Positions 1 to 10,815 of a stretch of DNA of 64,000 nucleotides are shown in pieces. The position numbers were made by a program, and so were the translations under genes. The DNA comes from Medicago truncatula (taxonomy: Eukaryota; Streptophyta; Magnoliopsida; Fabales; Fabaceae): positions 38,560,755 to 38,624,754 of the forward strand of contig NC_053048.1 in assembly GCF_003473485.1 (NCBI RefSeq), written 5' to 3'. The stretch's first letter is position 1. The number at the start of each line of letters is the position of its first letter. The notes beneath the pieces are model-generated. The model worked only from the letters and a program-made list of their open reading frames with translations, searched no databases and was not told the origin of the DNA.

Positions 1-300
1 CTGTTTACAAGTTACTGGGTTTTCCTTTCTGCCTAAGACGAAAGTGTATGCATCTGGTCACAAATTAAACGATACGTACTCTTGATTTAGCACCAATTGG
101 TCATTTGTCATGGCACGTTTCAATCCTGAAACGGGGGAGTATCAAGGTGTATGCCGAGTTATGTTTGGGTTCACCGTCTCTTTTTACATAAGACGTACAA
201 GTAGTTTTGACAACTCCTTTGAAATATTCTGAGCATGCTAATCATGTATCCATGGTAGAAGATGCAGAATCCTCTAGACTTTTACGAGTTAGTAGTCATT
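1..300. repeat. Decayed dispersed repeat, copy 1
   Basis: This segment has diverged relatives elsewhere in the first 9 kb. A block beginning 'ctgcctaagacgaaagtg' recurs at about 1330-1460, 7160-7310 and, in part, 8860-8970. A second block with 'gtagttttgaca' and 'gaagatgcagaatcctct' (about 190-285) recurs at about 2720-2800. No coding potential is seen. The repeat type is not recognised; it could be an old transposon or duplicated gene-flank sequence. Confidence 0.5.
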
Positions 301-3300
301 ACTCTTGATGATTATCTACCTAGTTTTGGCCTTGTATGAGCAATAATGCAGTATTCTGATGATGTTTCACATTTTCATTGTCTTTTTATGCTCCCAGCTC
401 TCACATGAACAAAAGCATTGAGTTTTCAGTTTCAAGTTTATCAATGGTTCGAGGAATCCCAAGCAAGCCTATACTTGCAAAGTATATACTATTTCATATA
501 TTGGCCCCCTGCTCATGCATTTCTATATAAAGTTTCATAAGCTCAATTTTACATATTGGATGATTTAGTGAATACTTATGGTCATGAAAAATGGCACTGC
601 TCGTTGTACACCAACTACTAGCATCATTATACAAAGTTTGTGTGCAACAAGTATAATCTGTTTCAACTCCAAAGTTCTTATGAGAAAACATATCTTCGTG
701 CATATAATTGAAATTTCTGATCTTATTTATTCTAGTGGCATTACTTGTCTCTGTGTTGCAAAGGACGGATCGTACCGCTTTTTCATATGACTTGCTAAAC
801 TGAGATAAATGTAATTCCAGTCCAGGTATGGATCAGTCTATGTTTCATCACAAGCATCTTGGATATCCTCCTTTTCTATGTTTAAGTCTTCATTTTCATC
901 AACCACAATTGAGTCTTTTCATTAAGGGTAGAAATTCTACCCAATTTTATTTTAATTTTACATCTCTTCCCAATTTTCATGGAACATATACAAGTAATTT
1001 TTGTCGATTGGCCTTTTTGGTTTCTATACCGTATAATGAAGGATAATAGGGTGAATCAATGATTAAAGGGGAGTATAAGATAAATTTTCCACTTAAGTTT
1101 CTAGTCTATCATATTTTTGGTATAACGATGCACAATATGTAATCTGGCTTAATTAGTGTTATATTGTGTTTAGATTAAAAAAACAGATAGGGTAAAAATG
1201 TTACAATGTCTTTTTACTTATTAATATGGCTAACGATACACACAATATTGAACCTGTCTAATGTGTCCTATGGCTTCATTTTAAAGAATCTATGCTAAAA
1301 TTTATGTAATAAACCATTTTCAATTTCCCGTCTGCCTAAGAAAAAAGTGGATGCAACCGGTCACAAATTAAATGATACTCTTGATTTAGTACCAATTGGT
1401 GCTTATCATGGATGGTAATTCATCATCTTTCTTTGTTTGTGTATGTTCAAATCTTTGAAGACACTGCTTGTCTTACACTTCAAAAAACAACTTTACTTGT
1501 GAAACTTCTTCAACATGTATTATGCAATGTCTCCCTATCAATTGCGTTAAGCTCAATGTCTCTCTACCAACTGAGTTAAGCTCACGGAACATTTATATTT
1601 TTAACCAACACCAACAATATGCCTTGGAAACATTTCTATGGTATATTAAAGTTAACTATTTAAATGAAAATTATAAAATATTATTTTCAAAAAATGAAAC
1701 ATAATGAGGAAGATATTTAAATTTAAATTTTTAAATAATGCATTAATTTTTGCAATTTAATATCCAGCTTCATCACATCCATATCTCAACCACATTTCTT
1801 TTTTTAATATAAACCTTTGTGTTTTTGTTAACTTGTCCATGTGGGACTTGTGTTTGACAAAGACAACGTCCAATTTGTCAAAAAAAAAAAAAAGACAACG
1901 TCCAACGGCAAGAGAAAGGTGTCCAATTGTCCATGTTAATTCATGTAAGATAGAAAAATCTATGCTAAAATTTCGATACCTCAACTTTCAACCACAGTAC
2001 GTACTCCCAACCTCGCTGTCGTTTCTGCGTCGCACCACCGTTTCTTCCTACTCCCACTCTCCCCTCCGACCACCGCATCATTAGCTATTACCTCAAATAG
2101 TTCGTAATAGAAGAGCTTTGTTAACATACATCAAATGGAGAAGGAAGTGGCAGAAAATGGAACCTGCATTTTTTCAGTGGCTTCGTTACATTTTGTTTTA
2201 AGTAGGGGAGCTTAATACAGTGATTGATGTTGTTAGTTGTAACTTTGATCTGGTCATGAGTTCTAGTTGTGGAATCAATTTTCAACAAGATGTATGGTAA
2301 GAGATGTCAACGATATGTATGTGCAATGGCACTCCGACCCTTCTCTGACTCTGGATCCCGCCTTGACGGGAGCACTATAGCACTATATGCCCTTTGTTTA
2401 TAAGGGAACTGAATTACTGCACTGTTGTTGATCTGAATCTTTTACTTTGCAGCAGGGTGGCCCTGAAGATGGGCGACAGTCTAGGACGTCATTTTTTAGA
2501 GGCACCAAAGTTATTAATTTTCTTTGACTAATTTCATTAAAAATATATTTTTAGAGAACTTTAATTATAAATATATTTTTTGCAAGAAGAAACAGATTAG
2601 AATAATTAAGAGAGCAAAATTTTATTGTTTCGTCTAGGACACGAAAAATCTTAGGACCGATACTGCAGGCTTAGTCCATTTCTCATGGACCACACCATGG
2701 TATATTTCCGTCAGAAACTGAAGTAGTTTTGACATATCCTTTAAAATACTATGGGCATGTTAATTATGTATCTGTGTTAGAAGATGCAGAGCCCTCTGGG
2801 ATATGCCATATTAGTGTTACTTTTGCTTGCATAGATCATTATAGATATTTTTAACTTTTAATGTAGACTTTTACAAATTAGTAGTCCGTCATTAGTCATT
2901 CATATTGAGAAAAATAGAACATGAAGATTCTTAAAGAACAATTTGGACCTGGAAGACCAGAGCAGTTTTTCATGGCAGAGACAACCTGTGTTGTTACATA
3001 ATTAGAATGTTTAGAACCAAATATCCTAATAATCCCGTATTTTGGTTAGCACGCTCTTGGGGACATCCTTGAGGAATTATGTTTTTCAAGAGTTTGTAAT
3101 TGTCCGTAGAGATATTAGAGAATACTTTTGTCGTTTGGAGTGAGTGAAAGTTTGTATATAAATTTGTTTAGAACTTCTTATGAAACAAAAATTTGACCTA
3201 TGAAGGTCATTTACTCTTTACTATATATTTGCTTTGCTTCAGCCTACTATCTGGGTTTAGCATCAGGTTGAGCCTAGGTATGAGAAATAAAAGGGCTTAT

Positions 3301-3420
3301 GGATACTATCACCAAATTCAGCACTCTCGATTTTACAAATGACTTGTCAACTTGTGGTTAAATCAATCATCTCAGAAATCACGTATAGTTGATGTGCGCA
3401 AACACTGTTAATTTCATTTT
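301..3420. other. Gene-free stretch with decayed repeats
   Basis: No convincing gene is seen on either strand; the open frames are short, lack homology I recognise and mostly lack an ATG. It contains repeat copies at about 1320-1465 and 2690-2815 related to the window start, and a segment at about 1150-1220 related to 6930-7005. A micro-insertion lies at 1874-1890. Confidence 0.5.
1859..1905 (+). mobile_element. Poly-A micro-insertion flanked by 15-bp direct repeats
   Basis: The 15-mer 'aaagacaacgtccaa' occurs at 1859-1873 and, perfectly, at 1891-1905. Between them is only 'tttgtc' followed by eleven A. This is the structure expected of a target-primed retroposition whose insert was truncated to a few 3' bases plus the tail. 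The source element cannot be identified from six bases. Confidence 0.6.
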
Positions 3421-3423
3421 TTT

Positions 3424-3470
3424 ATAGATGGATGATATTTTTTTTTCCGAAGGATATAGATGGATGATAT
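3424..3470 (-). mobile_element. Poly-A micro-insertion (minus orientation), 15-bp direct repeats
   Basis: The 15-mer 'atagatggatgatat' flanks a 17-bp insert (3439-3455) made of eight T then 'ccgaaggat'. Read on the minus strand it is a short unique piece followed by poly-A. The two flanks match perfectly (3424-3438, 3456-3470). Confidence 0.6.
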
Positions 3471-3744
3471 TAAAAGTTGTGGATCTTGAATTATTCTTGA
3501 TCATTAACTATGGGTGGAAGAAATTAATTTGGTGTTAGGATTAGATTTTGGATTCTTATTTTTCCATTGGATTCTGAAATGTTTATGTGTATCGTTAATA
3601 TGTTTTTGTCTCCATAAATACCTTGTGTTGATCTCAAAATGTCAATCCAACTTATGGTCAATTTGATTGTACTATTCTTATTTTAGTATTTGAATGGAGC
3701 TTATTTTTTAAAAGAAAATTTGTTATTGTTAATAGAATTTGTTT

Positions 3745-5540
3745 AAGGCTATCTTTTCTTATTTAAAGGATCAGATATGGAAAAAATGCCAATCTTGGAG
3801 TGCCCGATCACTATCTCGTGCCGGTAAGGAAGTTTTGATAAAATTTGTTGCACAAGTCATCCCTTCTTACTGTATGGGAGCCTTTCTCATCCCCGCATCG
3901 CTTTGTGAAGAACTTGAGCGGATGATGAATTCATTTTACTGGGGTTCGAAAAAAATGGTCGACGAGGCATCAATTGGATGCATTGGGATTACCTCACACT
4001 TCACAAAAGTCTAGGTGGCCTTGGCTTTCGAAATTTGGAAGCTTTCAATCTATCTATGCTCGGCAAGCAAGGTTGGAAACTCTTATCCGACTCCTCCTCT
4101 TTATTCACCAGAATCCTCAAAGCTAAATACTTCCCTAGACTGGACTTCTTGGATGCTACCCTCGGTCATAATCCAAGCTATACTTGGAGGAGCTTATGGA
4201 GTACTCAATCTTTACTTACTTTGGGCCATAGATGGAAGATTGGAGATGGTTCTAAGATTAATGTGTGGAGTATGCCGTGGATCCGCAACCTTCTCTCTCT
4301 CAAACCATCCACTTCACCGCCACTACACCAAGAAGACCTCACGGTAAATTCTTTGTTGAGTGCTGACTTGAACTCTTGGGACACTACTTTGGTGCAATCT
4401 CTTTTTAATGATGCAGAAGCTGCTGCCATTTTGTCAACTCCTCTCTTTGCTCGTTCCAGTTCTGATATTCGAATTTGGAAAGTCACGGTAGATGGTACAT
4501 ACACCGTCAAGTCAGCTTATCGGATCTGTTCTGACTTACTTCTTGCTACACCCCTATTCGCAATAATCTAAGCTGGAATACTATTTGGAACTTGAGAATT
4601 CCACCCCGTATTCGATCCTTCATGTGGCGCCTTGCTCATCAATGCTTGCCTACTAGAGTAAATCTTCTCACTCGAGGCATCCCTTACGAGGAAACTTGAG
4701 TTTGTTGCGATACCTTAGCTGAATCACATATGCATCTGTTTTTTGTTTGCACCAAGGCGTCAAATTGTTGGAAGCAAATTGGCCTGCACTCTCTCGTCCA
4801 GAATTTTCTCTTAACGGCACATAACTTTTCTGTTATGCTCTTTGATTTATTGAACAGATTTTCCTTGCAGTTGGTAGCTACGTTCTTGTGGAGTCTATGG
4901 AAGAACCAGAATTCAAAGCTTTGGGAAGACAAAGAAAACTCCTCGGAATTCATCGTTACACGAGCAAAGACTACAATTAATGAATGGAGTTGTATGCAAA
5001 GAGCAAAGTTACCGTTGAATAATGTGGATACCTCTCTTAGTTGGAGTAGACCGTCGGAGGGCACAATCAAATGTAATGTTGATGTCGCTTCCTTTAATAA
5101 TAACTCAATCATGGGGTATGCTTCAGAAACACTTCATGTGTACTCATTCTTGGCAAATTCGATTATTATTATTCCTTCACTACGGTCATGGAAGCTGAAA
5201 CCATCGGCTTGTTGGAAGCTATCAAAGAGGCCATATCAACTGGAATGCACGCTGTCAGGTATGAAACTGATTGCAAATCAATACCTGATGCACCTTCTGT
5301 CAATAATATCCCTCAAAATGAATTTGGTGATCTCACATCTCGATGTAAGAGCCTCTTGCTCAATAGAACCGGCTTTGTAGTGTCGTATGTTCGGAGGCAA
5401 GCTAATAAGGTTGCTCATAGTATTGCTAGAGCTTCCTTATGTCATCCTAGCCTCCATATATTTAATGTTGTGCCTTCTACTTTGTACTCCTTAATTATTA
5501 ATGGAATGGCTTAATATAGCCTTTACTCAAAAAAAAAAAT
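3745..5540 (+). mobile_element. 5'-truncated LINE (L1-type non-LTR retrotransposon), broken ORF2 end
   Basis: The segment is flanked by a perfect 13-bp target duplication 'atagaatttgttt' (3732-3744 and 5541-5553) and ends in an A-run after 'actc', so it is a complete 3' end with a truncated 5' end. Translation gives the C-terminal part of a plant LINE polyprotein. First comes the region after the reverse transcriptase palm (motif SWSARSLSRAGKEVLIK, then GGLGFRNLEAFNLSMLGKQG from about 4015). Next is a zf-RVT-like segment (about 4600-4800, FMWRLAHQCLPTR). Last is an RNase H-like region (about 5070-5510) ending with the motif VRRQANKVAHSIAR. The frame is broken near 3970, 4560, 4700 and 5120-5190, so this copy is dead. 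Confidence 0.9.
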
Positions 5541-5777
5541 ATAGAATTTGTTTCAAAACTAGAACCACTTAGAGCAAAATTATATGATTCCCTAATTATA
5601 CAACGTTGATAAAATTATTTTGTAGCTCAAGAACTTTGAAGATTAAAGATGCTTTTTATAACATCGAAATTTCTAAAGAGCAATTGTTAAGAAATCAAAT
5701 ATAGTAAAAACATTTTGGGAATTGTAGAGTCAAATCTTTAAAAATCCAAGAAAAATGCTCTTTTGAATATATTATTA

Positions 5778-6063
5778 CTTCCGTCCCTAGTTATAGGATC
5801 TTTTTGCCAAAATCACGAAAATTAAAAAAGTTAATAATAGTATTAAATTTGTTTATAATTACTATTGTTTTTACAATTTTATCCTTAAGAGAGAGTTAGT
5901 TTATGTTTTCAACATAATATTTATTGTTTATTAAAGAAAAAGATGCAAAATAAATAGGGGTATGGAGGTAAAGAAATAATTAATATAATTGGAAATAGCA
6001 AAGCAGTCTTATAAAAGTGGACAAAAAAAATTCTCAAAAAGATCTTATAATTAGGGACGGAGG
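5778..6063. mobile_element. Stowaway-type MITE (Tc1/mariner), TA target
   Basis: Inverted termini are present: cttccgtccctagttatag at the left, and ttataattagggacggagg at the right, which is its complement with a few changes. TA dinucleotides sit on both sides (5776-5777, 6064-6065). The interior is AT-rich with no coding capacity. This matches the Stowaway class of miniature elements. Confidence 0.75.
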
Positions 6064-6069
6064 TAGTAC

Positions 6070-9000
6070 TTTCTATTTGTATTTCTCTTTGTATTTATTA
6101 ACAAGTGTCCTTATAGCTTTGTTAGCATGACACTATCTAATTTGGACCGTTGAACTAATCTGTAACGTTCTCCCGCATATGTTGTCGAATTTCACCGAGT
6201 CAATTGCAAGAGTGCACCCTTATATAAATGTAGCTTCATGCCTCACCCAAGGTACAATCAAATTTTCACCATTTGTGCACACATATCCTTCCTCATTCTC
6301 TCACTAACTTGAGTGTTGGACTGTTAACATGTTTTCAAGGTTTCTTCCCCCTTCATCGAAGAACCTCCTCCTTCACACCAGAGAACCACTTCCAACACAT
6401 TGGAAATCGTCTTGCACTCTCACTCTCAAAGATTACTCATCATTCTGGTCTACTCCAAGTCAAATGTTGCAAGTACATAGCATACTAAGAACTCTTAACC
6501 CTAGACCAAACCAAAAGTTATGATATCAGTTGTTGGGGAAAACCAAAATAGAGAAAATAAAGGAACACAATCATAACATAAAAACATAACATGAAAAATC
6601 CATAATCAAAGTAAAAGTCATGACCATTATCTAATGACACAATAACACTATGCAAATCTTTACAACATATACTACTCTCAAGCCCTCACCGACCCCGTAC
6701 ACCCACATAATGACAGCTAGAAAATAACATTATATGCAAATCTTTACAACATATACTACTCTCAAACATTCACCGACCCCAAACACCTACACATTCAAAA
6801 GCAAATACTTAACTACATTTCACAACACTCTAAGATAGAAGAATAGGAGAGGAAAAAACATTTAGAGGCAAGCTTAAAATATTTCTGTAAAATGCATTTT
6901 GTAGCGAAGAAATAGAGCGCTCCGTTTGTAATTAATGTTCTATTGTGTTTAGATCTAGAAAAACAAATAGGGTAAAATTGTTATATTTTCTTAACTTATT
7001 TAATCAGTGTTGCAGTTAATCAATAATGATTAAGCCGTGGATCACAAATTAAAGGAAAAGTAGATGAACGTAGACATTGTTATTTATCTATTTTTATTAT
7101 TTAAGACGCTCAGATTATTCGTGATAAGAAGTTGATATTGTTATCCATTGAAGTACTGTTTGCAAGTTTTCTTCTATGCCTAAGAAGAAAGTGTATGCAT
7201 CTGGTCACCAATTAAACGATCCTCTTTATTTATTACCAATCGGTGGATGGCATGGAAAGGGAAGGAAAGCTGGATGGTAGTTTAGCATCTCAATCTTTAT
7301 GTCTGTTGAAATCTTGACAATAAATCAATTAAACAAAGCTGGATGGCATTTTTCTTTCAAAAATACAATTAATGAAATTGGAAAAACCAATTAAAGCATT
7401 TTCTCTCTCACATTACTACATTACATTAGCTCTATCAATTACCAACACTCCACTGGCTCGTTTGATGGTTGTAAAGACATGATATAAAATAGAGTTTAAT
7501 AGATACACAATATGATATGAATAAGATAAACATTCATCATATCGAGTGTTTGAACATGATAACAAATAGATATTATTATTTTATTAAAATAAATGAGAAA
7601 TTTACTTTTGTAATTAATTAAATATTTTAAGAAAAATATGTAATTAATTATAAATAAGTAAGAAATGACACAACATTTTAAAAATGACATAATATCAGGA
7701 TAATAAATAAGGAATGAATTTCTAATCATGTCATAATAGATTTTAACGCAGTTTATACTCAAGATAAAAATTATAAAGACAATTCAGGATAGGATAAGAA
7801 AATGGTTTATTTTAATCTTATCTATCGTGTGCATCAAACATGAGATTTAAATATCATATCATAACTCTCTATCTTGACCATCAAACGATCTCTAAATGCT
7901 TAAACTGATAAATGGAGACCTAAGAATAAAGATATAATAATTTGTCAGATATTAGGTAGTAAAAAAGAAGGATCTAGGCTAATAACTAAGAAAAAATTCC
8001 AAATTAATTAGTTTATGTTGTGTCAGAAGAGTGCTAAATTGTGCGAAGTAAAAAGTAAAAATAAAAAATTGTAGTATAATAATTAATGTAAAAGCAATGT
8101 TATGATAGAGAGATAAATCCAATCATCAAAAAAATTTAAGCATGTATGCTTCTCTTTAATACATATAAAACCGACATCATGATAAAAAAAATTAAAAAAT
8201 AAATAAATAAAAAAAGCTAATTAAGGATGTAAGCTTCTAAAAAATATTTATGTAGATAAAAAAAAAAATATTGTGATGAGAAGTGAGTTGTTAATATATG
8301 CAAACAATGTCGATTTTGAGATTGATTTTAAAATTAGCCGGATGCTTTCCATTCTCGTAGGAAAGATGTCTCTGAGTTTGGTCATATTATCGCCTCTTGC
8401 AAATCTCTATTTATCACATATCTATGGCGGCGTGTGACGTGGCAGACAGCAAAGATGTGTCGTTCCAGATGCTGAGTCAGAAAGTTAGAGGGACGAAAAC
8501 CAAAAAACAAAATTTGTAGAGGGATCAAAACTAAAAAACCAGAAGACAAAAAACCAGAAGAAAAAAAATCCAAAAAAATCTTCTTTTTCTTCATTTTATT
8601 TCTTCTTCATCATCTTTAACACAACTTTCATCAACATTTATAAAAATCCAGAAGAAAAAAATTGAAAAACAACAACCATCAACAACATCATTATCATCAT
8701 CATCATCTATGAGAATTAGTTGCAAAATTGGTAGAAATTCTCATGGACCATATACAATTAATTTTTGCTGGCAGGATGATAAAGTGAATCCAGTGATCAA
8801 AGAGAGTATATGCTATGGTTTCATTTTATAGGTCAAGCGATATCATGTGGAAGAACTAAATTAACGATACTCTTGATTTAGTGCCAATTGGGCTTGGCAT
8901 GGAAATGGAAGGAAAGCTGAATGGTATTTTATCATCTTTTTTTGTGTTCAAATATTTTTAAAGACACTGAAATGAAACTGAAAAAAATTGGTTTAATTCA

Positions 9001-9560
9001 TCTGTCCGGAAATATGCATTAATGCATGAAAATTTGATAAATTTTTTGGATATGTAATTTTGAACTAATGTTGGGTCTGGAGTAGGTAGCTTTTTGCTAT
9101 TTTTCATCTTTGTCTGTTGGAAAAGTAGAAAACAAAAGGAATAGTTCTAGCCTCTAGGTGGAGCTTGCATGCTTCAAGATATAGAAGATGCTTGGGAACA
9201 AATATACACATCAGATGCTTCTTCCATCTTGACTTATGAGCTGCATGTCTTGCACATTACTTGTGTGCTTGCATGTCTAGAGATTTGAAGGCCATAGTAT
9301 AAACTATGAAAGAGACTTATGAAAGAGAACTAGTCAAAAAGAAAAAGAATGAGACAGGGCCAGAGACAGAAATATGTAAAAGAAGGTTAAATTGTTTTTA
9401 AAATTAAATTAGTTTGAATCATTATTAAACATTGATCCAATGTTAAATTAGTTTGGATCTCATTTTAAAAAACCTAGCTCATAAAATAAGGGTGTCCAAA
9501 TACATATGTAAATCCAACAACCTGAAAATTTTAATAATGTGGAACTCTAATACAACTTTA
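6070..9560. other. Gene-free stretch with decayed repeats
   Basis: No gene is recognised. About 6180-6540 contains Ser/Leu-rich open frames without homology I know. At 6520-6560 a 'gatatcagttgttgggga' string resembles the junction of an LTR and a primer-binding site, but no second LTR is seen. About 6650-6790 contains two imperfect copies of a segment with 'caaatctttacaacatat'. Repeat copies at about 6930-7005, 7150-7320 and 8700-8970 match segments in 1-1460. The remainder is AT-rich sequence. Confidence 0.4.
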
Positions 9561-9660
9561 AATAACGCATGAAGGGGATCGAGGAGTGAGTGTCCTAAGG
9601 ACCTAACAGATATTCCGCAACTATAACCAATTGAGCCGATTCAAGGGAACAATAATGATA
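9560..9660 (-). mobile_element. Possible SINE fragment
   Basis: On the minus strand the sequence contains an A-box-like 'ggctcaattggttatag', and a B-box-like 'ctcgatcccc' lies farther along. The order is not the normal A-then-B spacing of a tRNA head in every detail. No clear target duplication or tail was found, so this is only a candidate. Confidence 0.25.
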
Positions 9661-9834
9661 ACATTCTAAATCGATTTTTTTTACATTCCAAAAGTTAAAT
9701 TCAAAAATGTAAAAGAAACTTAATTATTTAAAAGAAACAACTTCTAGAACTTAATTTCCAAAGGCATATACTTCTGAAATATATATAAATCGTGTAAAAA
9801 ATATTTTTAAGAAATTGAGAAGATAGGTATAAAA

Positions 9835-9930
9835 TGATGACTTGTTGGCTATGATGGAAAGGTTAAGAAATCGAGTGATAAGGAGGTCAAAGTTTCGATC
9901 CCCACCGTCAACATGAAAAAACTATTAATG
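9835..9930 (+). mobile_element. Possible SINE head
   Basis: 'gtttcgatccccacc' near 9890-9905 resembles a Pol III B box, and 'ttggctatgatggaaaggt' upstream is a weak A box. The adjacent downstream sequence is interrupted by the well-supported SINE at 9947. No target duplication was identified for this piece. Confidence 0.25.
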
Positions 9931-9946
9931 TTAATCGATGTTCTTT

Positions 9947-10087
9947 TTTTTTTTTTTTTATCGATAGACGAAATGACAAAGTCATTATAAACTCACACAT
10001 AAGTGGAGGTAACGGTGTTCGAACTCTGGTCATAGCATCTGGCCTAATAATTTCGGCATTTTGCCAGTTGAACTATCACTTTTGAAT
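9947..10087 (-). mobile_element. tRNA-derived SINE, full structure with 16-bp target duplication
   Basis: The insert is flanked by 'ttaatcgatgttcttt' at 9931-9946 and, perfectly, at 10088-10103. Read on the minus strand it starts with a tRNA-like head: A box 'gatagttcaactggcaaa', then B box 'gagttcgaacacc'. It ends in a long A run (the T run at 9947-9959). These are the hallmarks of a Pol III-derived SINE mobilised by LINE machinery. I cannot assign the family. Confidence 0.8.
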
Positions 10088-10103
10088 TTAATCGATGTTC
10101 TTT

Positions 10104-10815
10104 AATTAAAATGGGAACATGTAATGTAAAAAATCTATTATAAAATATCAATTACTCATTTATTTCTAGCGTATAAAATTAAAGTCATTAAATGAAAGAG
10201 TCAAGATTTTCACCAAAACCCTCAAATGAAAATCTCACGTTAAAGAATATGTTCTATTTATAAACATATATGTTATCTCCAAGTGACAATGTTGATAATA
10301 TTGCAGACCAATAACATCATTCGACCACTTGGAGAAAACTACATGCAAAAGATTTTAAATGCAACATAGATGCTACAATTTTTTTCAGTAGCTTTGATAC
10401 AATCCAGAAAATGATACGTGAAGAATAAGAAAATTTGAAATATTCTATGGCGAATGTGCATAAAGAAATTAGGGTGTAGAGCGCATCAAATTTAGGTTGA
10501 TTTGATTGATAAGGAATCGACTCAAATCTTGTTGATCTAAGAAATCAACATATATTAATGTTCTACTAAATTTTGAGACGTTCTCTAATTCTTGTAAAAT
10601 TGCGAAACCCAATTTATCTAAGTTTTTCTTGTAAAAAAAAAAAAAAAAAAAAAAATAGTAAACCGGTACGTTACGTGTAAAACTATCTCTCTCACACAGA
10701 CAATCCTCCCTTTCCTGCGTTCAAAGTAGTGCTAGTGATCAGCACGAAGAAACAGAACACGCTCACAATTCACAGTACATTGAAAACCACCGCATAGTAA
10801 CGAAACCACCCTTCG
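10104..10815. other. Intergenic sequence and promoter region of the methyltransferase gene
   Basis: No gene is seen up to the ATG at 10816. A 21-22-bp A run lies at about 10634-10655. A pyrimidine-rich leader ('ctatctctctctcacac' near 10684) and 'ccctttcctgcg' precede the coding region. No clear TATA box could be picked out. Confidence 0.4.

Noticed and set aside
6515-6560. Junction of LTR and primer-binding site
   Set aside because: Only a partial match to a primer-binding site and no second LTR.
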